From positions 186,001-250,000 of the forward strand of contig NZ_JBIGHX010000007.1 in NCBI RefSeq assembly GCF_043555885.1: 64,000 bases of DNA. Direction: 5' to 3'. This document shows, piece by piece, positions 33,494 through 42,937 of the stretch (the first letter of the stretch is position 1; each line of letters starts with the position of its first letter). This DNA is from Pelomonas lactea (GTDB lineage Bacteria > Pseudomonadota > Gammaproteobacteria > Burkholderiales > Burkholderiaceae_C). Made by a program: the position numbers and the translations under genes. Under the pieces are notes generated by a model. That model had not been told where the DNA came from, made no database searches, and saw nothing but the letters and a program-made list of their open reading frames with translations.

Positions 33494-35210
33494 GCGTTTC
33501 TTCCAGCGTCTGCAGCTCCACCAGGCGGCGGTACAGGCCGCCGTCCAGCGTCATCAGCGCCTCGTGCGTGCCGCGCTCCTGCAGCCGGCCGTGGTTGAGC
33601 ACCAGGATCTGGTCGGCCGCGCGGATGGTGGACAGCCGGTGCGCGATGGCGATGACGGTGACGCGGCCGTGCAGCGCGGCCAGCGCCTCGCCCAGGCGCG
33701 CCTCGGTCTCGCTGTCGACATTGCTGGTGGCCTCGTCCAGGAACAGCAGCCGCGGCGCGCCGGCCAGCGCGCGGGCCATGGCCAGCAGCTGCTTCTGGCC
33801 GCTGGAGACGCGCACGCCGCCTTCACCCAGCCGGGTGTCGTAGCCCTGCGGCAGCGCCGTGATGAAGTCATGCGCGCGCGCCGCCTTGGCCGCTTCTACG
33901 ACAGCCTCGTCGCTGATGCCGGGCCGGCCCATCGCGATGTTCTCGCGCACGCTGGCCGCCATCAGCGTGGCCTCCTGCGGCACCAGGCCCACGGCGTCGC
34001 GAAACGCCGCGTCGGGCACGGCGTGCAACGGCTGGCCGTCGATGGTGATGCGGCCCTGCTGCGCGGTGTAGAAGCGCAACAGCAGCGACAGCAGCGTGCT
34101 CTTGCCGCTGCCGGTGTGGCCCACGATGCCGGTGAAGCTGCCGGCCGGGATGTCCACGTCCAGCCCGTGCAGCACCGGCCGCGCGGGGTCGTAGCCGAAG
34201 CCCAGGCGCTCGATGCGGATCTCGCCGCGCGTGATGGGTGCGCCGTTCTGCGTGATCGGGTCCACGCCGCGGTGCTCATCCTCCTCCAGCAGCGCCCGCA
34301 CGCGCGACGCGGCCACCATGGCCTGCTGCAGCTGGCCGAACTGCATGGTGATCTGGATCAGCGGCTCGACGACGCGGGCGATGTAGGACAGGAAGGCATA
34401 GAGCAGCCCCACCTCCAGCCCCGACAGCTCGCGCCGGCCGAAGCCGTAGATGACGGTGACGAGCAGCAGCACGTTCAGCAGGTCCAGCGCCGGGCGCAGC
34501 AGCCACGCGTTGGCGCGCAGCTCGGCGATGCGCGACAGCCGGTGCTCGGCGTTCACCGCCTCGAAGCGCGCGCCGAAGCGCCCGGCCGCGCCGGCCGCCT
34601 GCAGCACCGCCATGCCGGCCATGCTCTCGGCCATCTGCGCGTTGATGTCGCTGCGCAGCTGGCGCGTGCGCGCCACCGCCGGCGCCGAGAGCTTCTGGTA
34701 GCCCAGGATGATGCCCACCATGGCCGGCACCAGCGTGGCGACGATGAGCATCAGCCGCCAGTCCAGCACCGCCATCGCCACCAGCGAGCCGGCGACCACG
34801 ATGCTGGAATCCAGCATCACGTACAGCACCTGCCGGTAGAGCTGGTTCACGGCCTCGGTGTCGTTGGTGACGCGGCTGACGAGCTGGCCGGTGATGGCCT
34901 TGTCGAAGAAGGCCATGGGCAGTGCCAGCACATGCGCGTAGACCCGCTCGCGCAGCCGCAGCACCGAGCGCCGCGCCACGCCGGCCATGCGCGACAGCTG
35001 CGCGTAGCGCACCCAGCTCGCCGCCCAGCCGGTCAGCAACACCGCCGCCAGCAGCGCGGCCATCGCGCCGAGGTCGTAGTGGCCGGGCAGCAGGTGGTGG
35101 TCGATGTAGCGCTTGCCGAGGATGGGGCCCAGCGCCTCCAGCGCGGCCGCCAGCAGCAGCCACAGGCCGCCGCGTATCAGCTGCGGGCGCTCGGGCGCCG
35201 CCGCGTCCAT
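33465..35210 (-). CDS. MdlB-like half ABC exporter
   Basis: About 581 aa. The membrane domain starts near RGGLWLLLAAALEALGPILGKRYIDHHLLPG and resembles E. coli MdlB over its length (SRVTNDTEAVNQLYRQVLYVMLDSSIVV). ATPase motifs: Walker A GHTGSGKST, a signature loop VSSGQKQLLAMARAL (first Gly replaced) and Walker B LLFLDEATSNVD with catalytic Glu. It pairs with the MdlA-like subunit encoded just upstream. A drug or lipid substrate is assumed for the family. The 3' end overlaps the SDR gene on the opposite strand. Confidence 0.88.
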   Translation of the reverse strand: MDAAAPERPQLIRGGLWLLLAAALEALGPILGKRYIDHHLLPGHYDLGAMAALLAAVLLTGWAASWVRYAQLSRMAGVARRSVLRLRERVYAHVLALPMAFFDKAITGQLVSRVTNDTEAVNQLYRQVLYVMLDSSIVVAGSLVAMAVLDWRLMLIVATLVPAMVGIILGYQKLSAPAVARTRQLRSDINAQMAESMAGMAVLQAAGAAGRFGARFEAVNAEHRLSRIAELRANAWLLRPALDLLNVLLLVTVIYGFGRRELSGLEVGLLYAFLSYIARVVEPLIQITMQFGQLQQAMVAASRVRALLEEDEHRGVDPITQNGAPITRGEIRIERLGFGYDPARPVLHGLDVDIPAGSFTGIVGHTGSGKSTLLSLLLRFYTAQQGRITIDGQPLHAVPDAAFRDAVGLVPQEATLMAASVRENIAMGRPGISDEAVVEAAKAARAHDFITALPQGYDTRLGEGGVRVSSGQKQLLAMARALAGAPRLLFLDEATSNVDSETEARLGEALAALHGRVTVIAIAHRLSTIRAADQILVLNHGRLQERGTHEALMTLDGGLYRRLVELQTLEETPSEPEAGSS

Positions 35211-35247
35211 CAGCAGGCCGACGCTTTGCCAGGGCTTCTCGGTCGGC

Positions 35248-37026
35248 TTACTCGGCTTCAAGGCTGGCCTCGATCTGTTGATAGCGCCACTGGGCCGCGT
35301 ACCAGCCGCCCAGTTCGAGCAGCTGCGCATGCGTGCCGCGCTCGATGACGTGGCCCTGCTTCAGCACGATGACCTCGTCGGCGTCCATGACGGCGGACAG
35401 CCGGTGCGCGATGACGATGACGCTGCGGTCGGGCCGCGCGGCGCGCAGCTCGCGCAGGTGGTCAAGGATGGCCGTCTCGGTGCCGGTGTCAACGGCCGAC
35501 AGCGCGTCATCCAGCACCAGCAGTGCGGCGTCGGACAGCAGCGCCCGCGCGATGGCGACACGCTGGCGCTGGCCGCCGGACAGCGTCACGCCGCGCTCGC
35601 CCACCTCCGTCGCGTAGCCCTGCGGCAGCCGCGCGATGTCGTCGTGCACGGCGGCCAGCCGGGCGGCGGCCTCGATGTCGGCCGGCGTGGCGCCAGGTCT
35701 TGCCAGCGCGATGTTGTCGGCCACCGAGGCCGAGAACAAAAAGGGCTCCTGCGGCACCCAGGCGATGTGCGCGCGCAGCGTGGCCAGCGGCAGGTCCGGC
35801 AGCGGCACATCGGCGAGCAGCAGCCGGCCCGCGTCGGGCTCCGCCTGGCGCAGCAGCAGGCGCACGAGCGTGGACTTGCCGGCACCAGTGGCGCCCACGA
35901 TGCCCAGCGTGCGGCCGGGCGCGAGCGTCAGATCCACCGCTTCCAGCGCCGGCCGCTTGGCGCCCGGGAACCGGAAGCTCAGCCCCTCGGCGGTCAGCGT
36001 CGCGCCGGGCGGCAACGCGGCCCGGCCTGCATCGGCCAGCGTCAGCGGCGCATCCAGCACCGGCGCCAGCCGCGCCCAGGCGGCCCGGCCGCGCTCCAGC
36101 AGCGACAACACCCAGCCCGCCGCGAACATGGGCCAGATCAGCTGGCCCAGGTACATCGTGAACGCGGTCAGCTGGCCGATGGTGATCTCGCGCTGCGCCA
36201 CCAGCCAGCCGCCCACGGCCAGCGCGATGGCATAGGCCGCCGCCAGCGTCATGCCCACGGCCGGCTCGTAGGCGGCCTCCCAGCGCTGCGAGCGGAAGGC
36301 CGCCTCGGCGGCACTGTCGGCCAGCGCCCCGAAGCGCTGGCGGCTGCGGTCCACCAGGCCCAGCGCCCGCAGCGTGCGCACACCGGCCAGGCTCTCCTGC
36401 ACCTGCTGGTTGAGGTCGCCAAAGCGGGTCAGCGAGTCCTGCGCGGCCTCGTGCAGATGCTTGCTGATCCACCAGAACGCCAGCCCCATCAGCGGGAAGG
36501 GCAGCAACGCGGCCAGGCCCAGCCGCCAGTCGATGGACAGCGTCATCATCGCCAGCACCAGCAGCAGCGTCTGCGTGCCGTCGAAGCCCGCCAGCATCGC
36601 CTCGCCGGCGGCCATCTCGACGGTGTCGATGTCGTTGGTCGCCAGCGCCATCAGGTCGCCGGTGCGCTGCTGCTGGAAGTAGGCCGGCCCCTGCAGCGCC
36701 AGCCGCGCGAACAGCCGCGTGCGCAGCCGCGCGCCGAGCCGGTAGGCCGCCTTGAACAGCGTGAGCCGCCAGCCCACGCGCAACAGGTAGATGGCGAGTC
36801 CTGCGAGCACCAGCAGCGACAGCGGCTCGATGAGCGCCGGGCCCTGCAGCTTGCCGGCCACCAGCGCATCGACGACATGGCCGACCTGGCGGGGAATCCA
36901 GACGGTCATCGCAGCGATGCAGCTGAGCATGGCCGCGGCCGACGCGTAGGCGCGCCAGTGCTCGCGCACGAAGGTGGCGAGCATGCGGGAGAGGGTGCTG
37001 TGAATTTGGAGGTCAGGCGAGGACAT
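35248..37026 (-). CDS. MdlA-like half ABC exporter with degenerate ATPase site
   Basis: A 592-aa permease-ATPase; ATG at 37026 chosen over a TTG 21 nt further upstream. Walker A GATGAGKST and signature TLSGGQRQR are intact, but Walker B ends LLVLDDALSAVD, so the catalytic Glu is Asp. That is the norm for MdlA in heterodimeric exporters, where the partner supplies the active site. The partner with DEAT is encoded 37 nt downstream. Predicted inner-membrane heterodimer. Confidence 0.88.
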   Translation of the reverse strand: MSSPDLQIHSTLSRMLATFVREHWRAYASAAAMLSCIAAMTVWIPRQVGHVVDALVAGKLQGPALIEPLSLLVLAGLAIYLLRVGWRLTLFKAAYRLGARLRTRLFARLALQGPAYFQQQRTGDLMALATNDIDTVEMAAGEAMLAGFDGTQTLLLVLAMMTLSIDWRLGLAALLPFPLMGLAFWWISKHLHEAAQDSLTRFGDLNQQVQESLAGVRTLRALGLVDRSRQRFGALADSAAEAAFRSQRWEAAYEPAVGMTLAAAYAIALAVGGWLVAQREITIGQLTAFTMYLGQLIWPMFAAGWVLSLLERGRAAWARLAPVLDAPLTLADAGRAALPPGATLTAEGLSFRFPGAKRPALEAVDLTLAPGRTLGIVGATGAGKSTLVRLLLRQAEPDAGRLLLADVPLPDLPLATLRAHIAWVPQEPFLFSASVADNIALARPGATPADIEAAARLAAVHDDIARLPQGYATEVGERGVTLSGGQRQRVAIARALLSDAALLVLDDALSAVDTGTETAILDHLRELRAARPDRSVIVIAHRLSAVMDADEVIVLKQGHVIERGTHAQLLELGGWYAAQWRYQQIEASLEAE

Positions 37027-37057
37027 GCAGGCTTCGCGGGTCGACAACAGTTAGACG

Positions 37058-37483
37058 CTAGCTAGCTTCACCCCGAAGACGCTTGCCTTCCCAGTCCCGC
37101 CAGTACTCGTCGGACACCTGATCTATCTCAGCAAAGCTCACAAGCTGGCCCGTATCCAGTGACAAATCGAACCGCTCAAACGAAAGCGTCATGCTTCCCA
37201 TCGACGTATCCACGACGATGGGCAAGCGTTGCGACTCGGTGCCCAGGATGTCCAACCTGCCCGTCTCAAATTGCTGTTCAAGCGTTTGCACCTCGCCGTC
37301 GAAGTCATGGAAATGCAATTCGCTCACCTCGCCGAGGCTCAATGCAAAGCATCCGCCAGGTGGCGCGAATCGACGCCTCAAGTAGCCAATGCTGACGAAG
37401 AACGTGACGGCACTGCCCGAACGCGATACCGCTGTGATCTCGCCATCATGCAGAACGTTCCAAATGGCTATGCGTTCGTCCAC
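37058..37483 (-). CDS. unknown small cytoplasmic protein
   Basis: A 141-aa acidic protein with no family recognised. No signal or membrane segment. It contains ITAVSRSGSAVTFFVSIGYLRRRFAPPGGCFALSL and ends DEYWRDWEGKRLRGEAS. Its base composition is visibly less GC-rich than that of its neighbours, a mark of recent gain. Its size and composition resemble orphan immunity proteins, but no toxin is adjacent, so this is only a suggestion. Confidence 0.5.
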   Translation of the reverse strand: MDERIAIWNVLHDGEITAVSRSGSAVTFFVSIGYLRRRFAPPGGCFALSLGEVSELHFHDFDGEVQTLEQQFETGRLDILGTESQRLPIVVDTSMGSMTLSFERFDLSLDTGQLVSFAEIDQVSDEYWRDWEGKRLRGEAS

Positions 37484-37567
37484 TCTGTCTTACCTTCCAT
37501 GCTGGCTGCCGTAGCGGCAACCCTAGAGACGTGTGTGCGCTGCTTTGCGTGCGAACGACGAGTCACC

Positions 37568-38962
37568 TCAGTCACGCCCTGCCCACCACAGCCCTAGCCA
37601 CGTTAGCAGGCCATTGAGCACCAACAACTCCAACCCGATCTGCCACCCACCCCACGGCTGCCCGAAGTCCAGCACCGCGCACAGCAGCGGCGCCGCCACA
37701 CACACCGCCACCAGCGCACGGCCTGACACCGGCCGCGGCGTGAACAGCGCGAACGCAAACAGCCCGAGCAGCGGGCCGTAGGTGTAGCCCGCGAGCTTCA
37801 GGATCAGGAACACCATGCTGGCGTTGTCCAGCGCCTTGAAGCCCAGCACCAGCAGCAGGAACAGCACCGCAAAGCCCAGGTGCACGCGGCGCCGGGTGCG
37901 GATGTCGTCCTGGCCCACGCGCAGCAGGTCCAGGCAGGTGCTGGCCGTCAGCGCGGTCAGCGCGCCGTCGGCACTCGGCAGCAGCGCCGACACCAGCGCC
38001 AGCACGAACACCGCCTGCACCCAGCCCGGCAGGTGCTGCATGACGACGGCGGGGAACAGCGCGTCGCCGGTGGCCGCCAGCCCGTGCTCGCGGGCGAACA
38101 GCGTCAGCAGCCCGCCCAGCAGCAGGAAGGCGGTGATGACGACGACCAGCAGTACCGCCAGCAGCAGCAGGTTCTTCTGCGCGTCGCGCAGCTTCGCCAC
38201 CGACAGGCTCTTCTGCATCATTTCCTGGTCCAGCCCCGTCATCGCGATGGCGATGAACATGCCGGCCAGCAGCGCCTTCACGGAGAAGTCGCGGGACAGC
38301 GGGTCGCCCACCCACACGCGGCTCAGGCCGGCGGCGTCCAGCTGCGCCAGCGCGTCGGGCCGCCACAGCAGCGCGATGCAGACCACCAGCCCCGTCAGCA
38401 TGCCGGCGGTCTGCAGCGTGTCGGTCCACACCAGCGCCTTCACGCCACCCTCCACCGTGTAGAGCAGGATCATCGCCAGCACGACGGCCGCGCCGACGGC
38501 GAAGGGCAGGCCCAGCGGCTGCAGCATCAGCAGGTACAGCACCTGCACGACGAGGTAGAGCCGCGCCGTCGCGCCCACGGTGCGGCTGAGGATGAAGTAG
38601 GCCGAGCCCAGCCGCCGCGCGGCCGGCCCCAGGCGCTCCCCCAGTAGCTCGTAGATGGAGGCGACGCGCAGCCGGTGGTAGGCCGGCAGCAGCACGAAGG
38701 CGATGGCCACGTAGCCGGCCACATAGCCCAGCGTGACCTGCAGGTAGGTGAAGCCGCTGGCCGCCACCGAGCCGGGCACGCTGATGAAGGTGACGCCGGA
38801 AAGCGACGTGCCGACCATCCCGAACGCGACGACCGGCCAGGGACTTTCCCTGCCTCCCACGTAGAAACCCGCAGCACCAGCGCCGTGCGAGACGCACCTC
38901 GCCAGCACCAGCAGCCCGGCGAAATAAGTGAGAACCCCGATCAAAAGCAGTGCATGCGGCAT
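37568..38962 (-). CDS. sodium/solute symporter (SSS family)
   Basis: A 464-aa polytopic membrane protein with about 12-13 hydrophobic helices (first at HALLLIGVLTYFAGLLVLAR). The SSS blocks FYVGGRESPWPVVAFGMVGTSLSGVTFISVPG and GVKALVWTDTLQTAGMLTGL are clear, as is the TGLDQEMMQKSLSVAKLRDAQKN segment. It imports a small solute with Na+, not identified here. It is divergent from the nuclease gene. Confidence 0.9.
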   Translation of the reverse strand: MPHALLLIGVLTYFAGLLVLARCVSHGAGAAGFYVGGRESPWPVVAFGMVGTSLSGVTFISVPGSVAASGFTYLQVTLGYVAGYVAIAFVLLPAYHRLRVASIYELLGERLGPAARRLGSAYFILSRTVGATARLYLVVQVLYLLMLQPLGLPFAVGAAVVLAMILLYTVEGGVKALVWTDTLQTAGMLTGLVVCIALLWRPDALAQLDAAGLSRVWVGDPLSRDFSVKALLAGMFIAIAMTGLDQEMMQKSLSVAKLRDAQKNLLLLAVLLVVVITAFLLLGGLLTLFAREHGLAATGDALFPAVVMQHLPGWVQAVFVLALVSALLPSADGALTALTASTCLDLLRVGQDDIRTRRRVHLGFAVLFLLLVLGFKALDNASMVFLILKLAGYTYGPLLGLFAFALFTPRPVSGRALVAVCVAAPLLCAVLDFGQPWGGWQIGLELLVLNGLLTWLGLWWAGRD

Positions 38963-39067
38963 GGCGGCCGGCGGGTGCCGGCGGCACCCCCTCGAATGTG
39001 GTGGATCAAATCGTCACGAAGCATCAATACGATGCGCCCCGTTTTGGGCAATTTTTACTAATCAGTC

Positions 39068-42000
39068 ATGCAACTCCGACCCCTGGTAGCTCTCATTGCC
39101 GCGGCGTTTGCCGCTCCCGCTGCGCTGGCCGCCGGCGAAGTCGTCATCAGCCAGGTCTACAGCGCCGGCGGCAACGCCAACGCCGTCTACCGCAACGACT
39201 ATGTCGAGTTGCACAACCGCGGCGACGCCGAGGTCAACCTGGCCGGTTGGTCGCTGCAATATGCCAGCGCCAGCGGCACCGGCGGCTTCGGGGCCACCAG
39301 CAGCCAGATCGCCACGTTGTCCGGCAAGGTGCAGCCAGGCCAGTTCTTCCTGATCCGCCTGGGCTCCGGCGGCAACGTCGGCGCCGCCCTGCCCGCGGCC
39401 GACCTGGCCCCGGACAACATCAACATGGCCGCCGGCGGCGGCAAGGTGGCGCTGGTCAAGCAGACCGACCCGCTGGGCTGCAACGGCAACGCCGCGTCGC
39501 CTTGCTCCACCGACCAGATGGCCAAGGTCGCCGACCTCGTGGGCTTCGGCAGCGCCAACTTCTTCGAAGGCGCCGGCGCCGCGCCCGCGCCCAGCGCGGC
39601 AAATGCCATCTTCCGCGCCGCCAATGGCTGCACGGACACCAACGTCAACAGCGCCGACTTCGCCGCCGCCGCCGCCGCCCCGCGCAACACGGCTTCGCCG
39701 GTCAGCCTGTGCGCGGTGGCTGCCAAGCCCATCGTGCCGACCTGCACCGACGCCAACCTCGTCGTCGGCAGCTCCGCCACCCACAGCGTGACCGCCACCG
39801 ACCAGGACAGCCGCGTCAACGGCATCCTCGCGGAAGGCACCACGCTGCCGGCCGGCGTCACGCTGGGCTCGTTCTCGCCGGCCCTGGCCATCGGCGACAC
39901 GGCCACCCAGTCGCTCGACATCGCCAGCAGCCTGGCGGTCGGCAGCCACCCCGCGACGCTGAAGTGGAAGAACGACGATGGCCAGACCGCCTCGTGCACG
40001 TTCAACATCAACGTCAGCGGCCTCGTCAGCATCCCGGCCATCCAGGGCTCGGGCACCAAGAGCCCGCTGCAGGGCTCGACGGTGACGACCAGCGGCGTCG
40101 TCACCCGGCTGATGAGCAACGGCTTCTACCTGCAGGACCCGGTGGGCGACGGTGACCCGATGACGTCGGACGGCATCTTCGTGTTCACCAGCACCGCGCC
40201 GACGGTCAGCGTCGGCCAGGCCGTGCGCCTGTCGGGCACCGTCACCGAGTTCAACACCGGCGCCGCCGGCAATGCCGACACGCTGGCCCACACCGTCACC
40301 GAACTGACCAGCGTGTCGGGCATCACCGTGACCGGCACCGGCTCCGTGACACCCGTCGAGGTGGACCTCGCCACGCTGCCGGCGGGCGGCCTGGAGGCCT
40401 ATGAGGGCATGGTGGTCACGCTGCGCGGCCCGTTGATGGCGCAGCAGAACTACTTCCTGGGCCGCTTCGGCCAGGTCACGCTGGCTGCCGGCGGCCGCGT
40501 CTACACCCCCACCAACGTGCACCCCGCAGGCCCCGACGCGCTGGCGCTGCAGGCCGACAACGCCCGCCGCAGCATCCTGCTGGACGACGGCACCACCGCG
40601 CAGAACGTGAACCCGGCTCCCTACATCGGCGCCGACAACACGCTGCGCGCCGGCGACACGACCGCCAGCATCACCGGCGTCATCGACTACGGCCTGGCCA
40701 CGGCGACGAACACCGAGTTCGGCATGTACAAGATCCATCCGCTGGACGTGGCGGGCGTCGTGTTCGACCGCACCAACCCGCGCGTCGCGACGCCGCAGGT
40801 CAGCGGTGGCAACGTGCGCATCGCCAGCGCCAACGTGTTGAACTTCTTCACCAGCCTGGCCAACGGCAGCGTCGCCACGGGCTCGGGCGCATCGCCCGGC
40901 TGCAAGCTGGGCGGCAGCACGTCCAACGCCAACTGCCGCGGCGCCAACAACCAGGCCGAGTTCGACCGCCAGATCGCCAAGACGCTGAACGAGCTGGCCG
41001 CGCTGAATGCCGACGTCGTCGGCCTGATGGAGATCCAGAACAACGGCAACACGACGGTGGACTACCTGGTCAACCGGCTGAACGCCAAGCTGGGCGGCAA
41101 CGTCTACGCCAGCGTGCCGATGCCGGCGCTGACGGGCACCGACGCCATCCGCGTGGCCATGATCTACAAGCCGGGCAAGCTGACGCTGAACGGCGCCACG
41201 CTGTCGGACGGCGACGCCATCAACAACCGCCCGACGCTGGCCCAGGGCTTCACGCTGGCCAACGGCGAGAAGTTCGCCGTCGTCGTGAACCACCTGAAGT
41301 CCAAGGGCTCCTGCCCCGGCGCGGGTGATGCCGATGCCGACGGCAACGTCGACGACGGTCTGCAGGGCTGCTGGAACGCGCGCCGCGTGGCCCAGGCCAA
41401 CCGCCTGAAGAGCTTCGTCGGCAGCGTGAAGTCCGCCGCCGGCACCGACAACGTCGTGCTGCTGGGCGACTTCAACTCCTACGCCAAGGAAGACCCCATC
41501 CTCGCGCTGACCGGCGACGGCAGCATCATCGACGCCGTCGGCACGTTCGAGCCGCTGGACTACTCCTACGTGTTCGACGGCGGCGCCGGCCGCCTGGACC
41601 ACGGGCTGGTGAGCGCCGGCCTGCTGTCCAAGCTGGTGTACGCGACGTCGTGGCACATCAACGCCGACGAGCCCAGCTTCATCGACTACAACACCGAGTT
41701 CAAGGTCTACGGTAGCAGCACGACCGGCAGCCCGGACCTGTACACCGACAAGCCGTACCGCTCGTCGGACCATGACCCCATGGTCATGGGCCTGAACCTG
41801 GTGAAGTCCGTGCTCGGTACGAGCGGCCGCGACACCATCGTCGGCACGGCTGGTGACGACGTCATCGAAGGCGGCGCGGGCGCCGACACGCTGACCGGCG
41901 GCGGCGGCAACAACCAGTTCGTCTACGGCAGCATGGGCGACGCCGGTGACGTCATCACCGACTTCGTGCCAGGCAAGGACACGCTCGTTCTGACCAAGCT

Positions 42001-42190
42001 GCTGGCCTCGAACGGCATCGTCAGCGCCGACCCGCTGGCCACCGGCCACGTCACCTGCACGGCCAACACTGCAGGCGCCATCGTCAACATCGACGTCGAT
42101 GGCAGCGCCGGCCCGATCAAAGCCAAACCGCTGCTGCAACTCAAGGGCCTGACCTGCTCGGCTGTCACCGCATCGATCTTCAAGTTCTGA
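39068..42190 (+). CDS. ExeM/NucH-family extracellular endonuclease
   Basis: A 1040-aa secreted protein. Order: signal peptide (MQLRPLVALIAAAFAAPAALAA); lamin-tail-like domain (about 24-130, VVISQVYSAGGNANAVYRND and YVELHNRGDAEVNLAGWSLQ); linker; OB-like domain (TTSGVVTRLMSNGFYLQDP); endonuclease/exonuclease/phosphatase catalytic domain in the second half (LNADVVGLMEIQNNG, NHLKSKGS, LLGDFNSYAKEDP, FDGGAGRLDHGLVSAGL, SDHDPMV); and two RTX-like GGxG units near the end (GTAGDDVIEGGAGADTLTGG). It degrades extracellular DNA. A Sec signal and RTX repeats together are a known feature of this family. Confidence 0.93.
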   Translation: MQLRPLVALIAAAFAAPAALAAGEVVISQVYSAGGNANAVYRNDYVELHNRGDAEVNLAGWSLQYASASGTGGFGATSSQIATLSGKVQPGQFFLIRLGSGGNVGAALPAADLAPDNINMAAGGGKVALVKQTDPLGCNGNAASPCSTDQMAKVADLVGFGSANFFEGAGAAPAPSAANAIFRAANGCTDTNVNSADFAAAAAAPRNTASPVSLCAVAAKPIVPTCTDANLVVGSSATHSVTATDQDSRVNGILAEGTTLPAGVTLGSFSPALAIGDTATQSLDIASSLAVGSHPATLKWKNDDGQTASCTFNINVSGLVSIPAIQGSGTKSPLQGSTVTTSGVVTRLMSNGFYLQDPVGDGDPMTSDGIFVFTSTAPTVSVGQAVRLSGTVTEFNTGAAGNADTLAHTVTELTSVSGITVTGTGSVTPVEVDLATLPAGGLEAYEGMVVTLRGPLMAQQNYFLGRFGQVTLAAGGRVYTPTNVHPAGPDALALQADNARRSILLDDGTTAQNVNPAPYIGADNTLRAGDTTASITGVIDYGLATATNTEFGMYKIHPLDVAGVVFDRTNPRVATPQVSGGNVRIASANVLNFFTSLANGSVATGSGASPGCKLGGSTSNANCRGANNQAEFDRQIAKTLNELAALNADVVGLMEIQNNGNTTVDYLVNRLNAKLGGNVYASVPMPALTGTDAIRVAMIYKPGKLTLNGATLSDGDAINNRPTLAQGFTLANGEKFAVVVNHLKSKGSCPGAGDADADGNVDDGLQGCWNARRVAQANRLKSFVGSVKSAAGTDNVVLLGDFNSYAKEDPILALTGDGSIIDAVGTFEPLDYSYVFDGGAGRLDHGLVSAGLLSKLVYATSWHINADEPSFIDYNTEFKVYGSSTTGSPDLYTDKPYRSSDHDPMVMGLNLVKSVLGTSGRDTIVGTAGDDVIEGGAGADTLTGGGGNNQFVYGSMGDAGDVITDFVPGKDTLVLTKLLASNGIVSADPLATGHVTCTANTAGAIVNIDVDGSAGPIKAKPLLQLKGLTCSAVTASIFKF

Positions 42191-42201
42191 GGAAGAAAAA
42201 C

Positions 42202-42681
42202 ATGATCCGCAAAACTGCTCTCACCCTCGCCGCACTGACGCTGGCCTGCTCCGCCCAGGCGGGCACCTTCTCGCTGACCGGCAGCTTCGACGCTGACCCC
42301 AGCGTCAATGTACTGACAGGCACCTTCTCCTTCGACGATGCCGTGGTCGCCAACGGAGGCTTCGATGGCACGTTCAGCCTGACCGCGCTGACCTTCAGCT
42401 TCCAGGGCCAGATCTACACGCTGGCCCAGGCGGTGGACCCTTATGTGCAGTTCGAAAACGGCACGCTGACCGGCCCCAACGCTCACTTCGTGACGGCAAC
42501 CGGCGGAACACTCGACTTGACGTCAGTCTTCAGCACCAGCAACTTCAATCATTTCGCGGGCGGTGCCGATCACGGCGGCACGCTGACGATCAGTGCTGTG
42601 CCCGAACCCGAAAGCTACGCCCTGATGCTGGGCGGCCTGGGCCTGGTGGGCTGGATGGCACGCCGCCGCAAGGCCGCCTGA
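42202..42681 (+). CDS. PEP-CTERM sorted exoprotein
   Basis: A 159-aa protein with a signal peptide (MIRKTALTLAALTLACSAQA) and a C-terminal PEP-CTERM signal: VPEPE, a hydrophobic helix YALMLGGLGLVGWMA and an RRR tail. Such proteins are processed by an exosortase and released or displayed at the surface, often with exopolysaccharide. The β-rich body is not assigned. It begins 11 nt after the nuclease gene (GGAAGAA ribosome site), so the two form an operon. Confidence 0.88.
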   Translation: MIRKTALTLAALTLACSAQAGTFSLTGSFDADPSVNVLTGTFSFDDAVVANGGFDGTFSLTALTFSFQGQIYTLAQAVDPYVQFENGTLTGPNAHFVTATGGTLDLTSVFSTSNFNHFAGGADHGGTLTISAVPEPESYALMLGGLGLVGWMARRRKAA

Positions 42682-42702
42682 GCGCACGCGCGCTCCGCTT
42701 CA

Positions 42703-42731
42703 ACGGCCCGCTCTGCGGGCCGTTTGTATTT
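42703..42731 (+). terminator. intrinsic terminator after the PEP-CTERM gene
   Basis: Perfect 9-bp stem ACGGCCCGC/GCGGGCCGT with loop TCT, followed by TTGTATTT. Its T-rich tail runs into the transposon target site at 42729. Confidence 0.85.
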
Positions 42732-42736
42732 CTGCA
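42729..42736. repeat. 8-bp target site duplication, left copy (TTTCTGCA)
   Basis: TTTCTGCA directly before the left inverted repeat. The same eight bases follow the right inverted repeat at 62417-62424. An 8-bp duplication is the normal product of IS1595-family transposition. Confidence 0.95.
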
Positions 42737-42760
42737 GGGTGATACGCCGCAAATGAACCA
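42737..42760. repeat. left terminal inverted repeat
   Basis: Begins GGGTGATACGCCGCA, then AATGAACCA. Read from the other strand, the right end (62416 back to 62393) starts GGGTGATACGCCGCA, then GATGAACCA. Only position 16 differs (A versus G). Confidence 0.95.
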
Positions 42761-42937
42761 GAACGGGCCCTAAGTCCCTGTCACATCTAAGAAAACAGGT
42801 GCTCTGAGTCTGTACAGGGTTCAGCGCGACTTTGATTTTTTCTATGAGGACGTCTTTTCATGGGCGCATGCCGCCCCCGGCGGCGGCGCCTCTTCATCGA
42901 CGCTGCCTATCGCCGCCCCGGACGACGGCTCGACGCG

